DNA of 64,000 bases from Pterobdella sp. o SKG-2022 (taxonomy: Eukaryota; Annelida; Clitellata; Hirudinida; Piscicolidae), in NCBI GenBank assembly GCA_964035795.1, contig OZ038325.1, positions 7,958,796 to 8,022,795 of the forward strand. The letters run 5' to 3'. The notes under the pieces were generated by a model. That model was given only the letters and a program-made list of their open reading frames with translations, was not told the DNA's origin and searched no databases. Made by a program: the position numbers and the translations under genes. This document shows, piece by piece, positions 58,736-64,000 of this stretch (positions within the stretch are counted from its first letter, which is position 1; each line of letters starts with the position of its first letter).

Positions 58736-61700
58736 GTTAAATACTAGTTATATAGAACAATAATAGCCACATTCAATATTGTGAGTTGGATTCAGGTGTT
58801 GAAACAATACATACACACAAATTCAAAAAGGGTTTGAACCTGTATAGTATTTTGAATTTAATTGAAAATTTACAGAATCAAAGACAAATACCGAGTCTGC
58901 ATTGCTGAAAATTCCAAAAATGGACTTAATATTTTTTCCAATAACAAATCGGGTTATTCTAATTAAGATTCAGTGCTGTGTTAAAAAAAGCAAGTGTAAA
59001 AAACACTCGCCAATTTAGTTTTTGAGCACTATATATGCTAAATTTTTTTGCGCTTTAATTATTATCATTTTGATCATCCCTATCCATCCTTCGCACCATT
59101 TAAAACCATGCGTTACTTCTACATCGTTGACATACCAAAAAATGCTATTGAAATATGCTTTAAATACGTATACATCACATCCTTTCATCTTTTAAAATTG
59201 CACGTGATAATATTATACAAGCGAATGATTAACACCGATTCGCTATTTAGGCCTGTGTGAGATTGTAAAATTCAAATAGCATCTTTCAAGTAATTTGAAG
59301 AAGTATTGTTGTATACTTGCGTGTGTACCAAAATATGTATATCAAATATGATTATTCAAATTAACACTATATAAATGTCTGTAAGAGGTTTAAGCTTGAT
59401 TTGTTAGAAGTTTGGATTGTTAACAGTGTTTCAATGTTAGGGGTCGAAAAGTAGCACGTTTTTGTTGAAAATTGTTATTGATACGCGAAAGATGATCAAA
59501 AGGTAACAGACTAGTTGAGATCAAGTTATAATGAATTATGTTTCTTAAAATGCACGGAAGCTTTTAAAGTTTCTTTGAATTGGATTGAAAATCTGCTTCT
59601 ACCATCTCAACTTCACATTCACAGACTATTATAGTGAGTTTCATGTGTTTAAAGTATCGATCATAACTTGTAAAATTTCATAAAACTTTTAAAAATCGAT
59701 CGAAAACAATGCAGAAGAACACAACAACCCGAGGTAAAGAAGGTAAAATGTAGCCAATATTGTATAAAAATGCATAAAAATACAAAAACTACCACAAAAA
59801 CATACCACAAAAAAGTTTGGTGTGAAGAAGAGAACTTGATATACGCAGACAATAAATCATGTATTAAAATATTCACAAATCTTGCATAACTCAAGAATCC
59901 AAGCAAGTTTATGTTCTAAACCATACAAATTATTTTTGATTAATTATCTAGATTACTTTTTAAACAAACAATCAAGCGTAAATAAATATAAAATGCAATA
60001 AATCTTTCGCAGGATATCAGTATTATATGGCACACAGTTTACAAAGTATTGATTGAAATTTAGTAGAGCAAGAGATTCTCATAATTATTATTAAACATTG
60101 AAGTCTAATTGATGCTTTTTTTCGCAGATTTGTAATGACAAGAGCTGCAGAATTTTTAATGCTTTTGATGGGTATGTATTGTTTGGTATAATCTATACAG
60201 AATCCATTAACATAGATAGTATTTAAAACATAATATATGTGAACAAAATGAACTAGAGATAGTGAAAAGTATTTTAAATTCATATTTAATTCGTTGTTTT
60301 ATGAGTTAGATAAAGAGACTTTATGAATACAGATAAATGTAGGATCTTTTCTACTTCATAATGTATGAGAAAACAATTTTCTACATCCTTGCTAAACTAC
60401 TCTTTAAATTCATTTAATATATTATTTAATTTAGTCAAGCGCTTTTACAAATTATCAAAATTGATTCGACGCTTTTTACTTTTACGCAATGTTAAGTAAA
60501 TTAAGTATAGTAATATGTGCTAAGCGTATTTTACTTCAAACTCTTACAATTTTTTTCCATAAAACTGTATTAGAAGTGTTTAATGAAGGTAGGTAATTGA
60601 ATAAATTTGAGAAAATTTACGAAATTTTTTCTTTAAACACGTAACAATATTTATGGCCTTCTTTAATTCATAGACCTATCTTTGAGTTTCAATATTAGAA
60701 TTTATTCAACACCGCTAAAACGCTCTAATATAAAAAATGACTTGATCTTTAAATCATATTTCGGGAAAGGTTTACTAATAGAATAATGTAGCAAGAATTA
60801 AGATCGAAGAAATGTCAAAAAAAAAATTTCAAATTTTTAGACTTTACAAATACATAAATTTTTTAATTTTTATGTATAAATTACAGTAAAATTAATTTGC
60901 AAGAAACAAGGTGGAAGAAAACACCAATGCTATGAAGGAAACTACTCATAAATTTTCAAAATTAAAACAGAAAAAATATTTGCGTGACAAAGGTGGAAAA
61001 AAAAACTGATGGGGATAAGACTGATGAAACCAATATCCCTAGCAAGATGCCGAAACTAATCTTGGCCAAACAGTCTAATTACCAAGATCTTATGACAAGT
61101 GCTATATATCATCATTATGTCTCATACAAATCAGGTTAGAATTCCGATCTTTTGAAAATAAAGTTACACAGGGGCATTGTATGGTTGGTATGGAGGTTGA
61201 GTGAGGAAGCTATGTGTAATGGTGTTTGGCTTATAAGTTTTAAGAAGTCAAAATTTTTTCTCCAAGTTTTGTTGGAAATTTTGGTTTTTTCGCTATGAAA
61301 ATTTAATGGATAAATTATTAAAATTTAATATCAAAAATCAACTAATTTAGAAATCATTTCGGAATTATTTCCCAAATTTTTTTTCCAAGTTTTTTAATTT
61401 CACTCCAATAAATCCTTCTAAAAATATTTTCAACATGAATAAAATTTTCGTTCTAGTTTGTGTATTTTTATAAAATTCTCCACTCACTGTTTAGACTCAA
61501 TTTCAGATATTCAAACAGCCACTAAAGAGGGATGAAATGGCAAACAATCAAAACAGAATTTTCAAGAGGTTGCTTCATAAAATAATCAAATTGTATCAAC
61601 AACTGGTTAAAACAGGTCTAACGGCGTTCTCTTCTAAAAGCAGAATCTAACGTTCCTTTAGTACATTTTGAAAGAAAATATGACCATAATACATATATAT

Positions 61701-62600
61701 ACGCCTAAACTTCAGTTTGCCTTTCATACGTTCATCTGAATACTTTCTATAACTACTAGAGGTTATATGGCGTTGGCTTGATATTCTAGTGGTAGAAATA
61801 TTTGCTATTTTCTAATAAATTTTAAAATTTTGCTGTATTTATTTAGAATTTTAATGTGAGTTTTTTGTTTGCTTGAAATTAATTTTGTGTTAAATTTTTC
61901 ATGAATCATTGTTTGAGTCATGGTTATTTTAATAAAGTTACAAAAATTATTTTGAATTTTATTGCTAAAAATAAAAATCAAAACTAATTGCAAAATTTTA
62001 AACTAACTTCTTTCTCGTTCAAAACATTTCAGTTAAAAAATAAAATTTTATATTCTCATAAATTTCTGGAAACTGATTTTCAAAAATATTAAAATACATA
62101 ATCTTATAGAAAAAATGATGAAGTATTACGTAAAAAAGTTCCATTAACACAAGGAACAAAAATAAGTCATTTCTTATCGCAAGTGGAACAAATAAATAAT
62201 TATAAATTGCATCTTTAAAACAAAAAAAAATTTGTTTATTTCATAACATATATGCCTGAAGCTAAAAAAACTAAAAATCAAATAAATTCAAATAGAGGCT
62301 TCAAAAAATGGATCACAAACGATTTAGATAAACTAAAAATTTAAACACCTATACAAAGACATAAACAGAGCATTAAATAACCATCAAAAACGCAATAACA
62401 GAAGAAATAAACCCAAAAAGCCACAAGCCACTATTATGATATGAACGCACACAGCCTGCTTGTAACTTCACCAGCGTTTATTGCTTTAACAGTTTCATAA
62501 ACGTCGATAATTTTCAATCTAGAGCTACCTAATGAAAAAGCAATATAACGTAATATTAAGTCAACACATCCTCTCATTGGGTGCGTTCAGTTGTGAGTGC
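58736..62600. other. gene desert
   Basis: AT-rich sequence with no supportable gene or large repeat. Confidence 0.45.
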
Positions 62601-62783
62601 TAGCTGTGTTTTGTGACCTATTTTGAAATCTTAATTAGCATGGGTATAAAAGTCGAGGTTGAGACAGAAAGTTTTGATATGAAAATAAAGGTTACGCAGA
62701 CACACGCACACAAGCATGCACACACAAAAAAATATAAATATATCTTCATACAAATATATGATACTCAAAATAACAGGAATAGA

Positions 62784-63180
62784 GATATATACAAAGACCT
62801 GATGCAGTGGTACTGGCACAAGGTACAATCCCATTTTCGCGACCTGTTTGCACTGGACTCAGTGACTTATCGACAACAAAATCGTCATCATTCCCGACTC
62901 TATCCCGAGTTCTTACTCACCTATTTCCCGCACACCTTCATCGGGGAAAAAACTCACAACTGTTATATATCTTTTCCGTTATATATATCCTTGGATCCAA
63001 AGCTATATATATTCTTAGATTCATAGCTATATATAACCTTAGATTTATAGCTATATATATCCTTAACGAATATACCAATGATGAATTTTCTCCGCAGCGA
63101 CTTTTGCTGAAATACATACGCTTTATCAACCGTAAGGATGGGCAAGTGATTAGCAGGCAGAAACACTCGCTCGGTCCTTA
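62784..63180 (+). CDS. possible coding exon(s) of unknown gene
   Basis: From about 62784 to 62960 the G+C content and third-position C/G rise. One frame reads KDLMQWYWHKVQSHF, then RDLFALDSVTYRQQN and RLYPEFLLTYFPHTFIG, which looks like real globular protein. A second stretch, 63097-63180, follows an acceptor-like TTCTCCGCAG and reads RLLLKYIRFINRKDGQVI to a TAG (SLGP stop). The two are in different frames, with a 24-bp repeat array between them and no good donor in phase. A second frame is open across both pieces because the repeat period is a multiple of three. The family is not recognised; it may be part of a gene extending beyond the window, or a remnant. Confidence 0.3.
62985..63072. repeat. 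24-bp tandem array, first of two
   Basis: AGCTATATATA recurs at 63001, 63025 and 63049, exactly 24 bases apart, within a unit like TTCTTAGATTCATAGCTATA. Confidence 0.85.
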
Positions 63181-63198
63181 GGGTAAATATAGCTTTAA

Positions 63199-63395
63199 AC
63201 CCTCTTCCAAGTACAGCTTCAACCACATCTAGATACAGTTTTTTAACCATTCTTGTATTAGTTTATATACCATTCTTAGATGTAGCTTTTGAACCACTTC
63301 TAAATAAAATCTTTACACCAGCTCTGAATACAGTGTTTAACCCAGTATTAAATTCCACTTTAGACCAGTTCTAACATATTAATCTACTTTTGAAT
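63199..63395. repeat. degenerate 24-bp tandem array, second of two
   Basis: About eight decayed copies of a CCA-TTCTAnATACAGnTTT unit. Successive units start with CCA at roughly 23-24-base steps. One copy (CCATTCTTAGATGTAGCTTT) closely resembles the unit of the array at 62985, so both belong to one repeat family. Confidence 0.7.
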
Positions 63396-64000
63396 GAAGT
63401 GTATTGGAACATCAAATGAAAATAAGCGTAATTTTTTCTGCTATTATTTTTTTTAAATTTGATGTAAAGATAATAACGAAGATGTGAATTTATGTTTTAA
63501 TATTAAAACTCTAACATTAATCATTTTTGAAACAGTGAAAGAATGAAAAGTTTAAAAGGGAAAATGATGAAATAATTGGTCAATACATCATCGTATCTCT
63601 CGCGACAAAACTACTAGGAAGTGTCGAAACATAGGCACAAACTAAATTGCTTTTTAAAATAATTTTTAATAAAAAAATATTCGGTTATACAGTTGTAGAA
63701 AACGTTTTAGAAGAAGAGAAGAGATTTATTGTCCAAAAACTCTTTTAATGTCAAACTATTATGGCTAAATGTTGTCACAAATTTGAACACATCAAGCTTT
63801 TAATTAGCAAATATTCACCAAGTCAACCATTGATTTATGGAGTTTCAAACAAGTTTACTTAAACTTTCAATTTTTACCATAAAAAACTCCTTTTCTGAAC
63901 GTGTCGATGTCGGGTCTCTCACACCTTGCTAAATGAACGTTGCACGGCAAGGTATAAACAAGCGTGTAATTGGAATGTATGGACTGGTATATTGAAGAAC
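63396..64000. other. right-edge sequence, no gene seen
   Basis: AT-rich, with a 7-bp hairpin near 63923-63952 (ACCTTGC paired with GCAAGGT). Nothing else is supportable. Confidence 0.4.

Noticed and set aside
62613..62783. Upstream half of a 137-codon frame starting at 62613
   Set aside because: It is made of CACA repeats and AT-rich sequence; just the part after about 62784 looks coding.

Overview
This is animal nuclear DNA: visibly AT-rich, with GT-AG introns, long non-coding stretches, many microsatellites, a tRNA-derived SINE and a fragment of a non-LTR retrotransposon. Every confident gene is a metazoan family (kinesin-6/MKLP1, CCDC86, TSC22-domain factor, Hox). The Hox gene, a tRNA-type SINE and Asn-rich low-complexity protein fit an invertebrate bilaterian; I cannot name the species. 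Gene models were built by joining exons by eye at GT-AG sites, and each join given for the confident genes keeps the reading frame.

Layout. 1-20 kb is the gene-rich part. The last exon of a membrane protein (+) enters at the left edge, followed by a hairpin-rich island, then a two-exon gene for a 65-residue protein (+, promoter with CRE- and YY1-like sites). This converges on a CCDC86 orthologue (-). CCDC86 is head-to-head with a gene for a basic 165-residue orphan protein (+), which in turn converges tail-to-tail on a complete 26-exon KIF23/MKLP1 gene (-, 4296-11752, 801 aa). Next come a SINE, a possible secreted micropeptide gene, a foldback element, a three-exon TSC22-domain gene (+, 16337-19745, 590 aa) and a reverse-transcriptase remnant.

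20-64 kb is a gene desert containing one confident gene: a three-exon Hox gene (-, 27186-32043, 423 aa) with a YPWM hexapeptide and an Antp-class homeodomain, most like Hox5/Scr. Its 3' flank holds a dense cluster of TTACCC motifs. The rest is AT-rich DNA with microsatellites, a CTCF-like site, a 147-bp tandem duplication and, near the right edge, a possible coding exon flanked by related 24-bp tandem arrays.

The genes do not form a pathway. The first 12 kb looks like housekeeping genes (cytokinesis kinesin, nucleolar protein, small orphans) packed with shared promoters and overlapping 3' ends. The TSC22 and Hox genes are regulators in larger, repeat-rich territory, as expected beside a Hox cluster.
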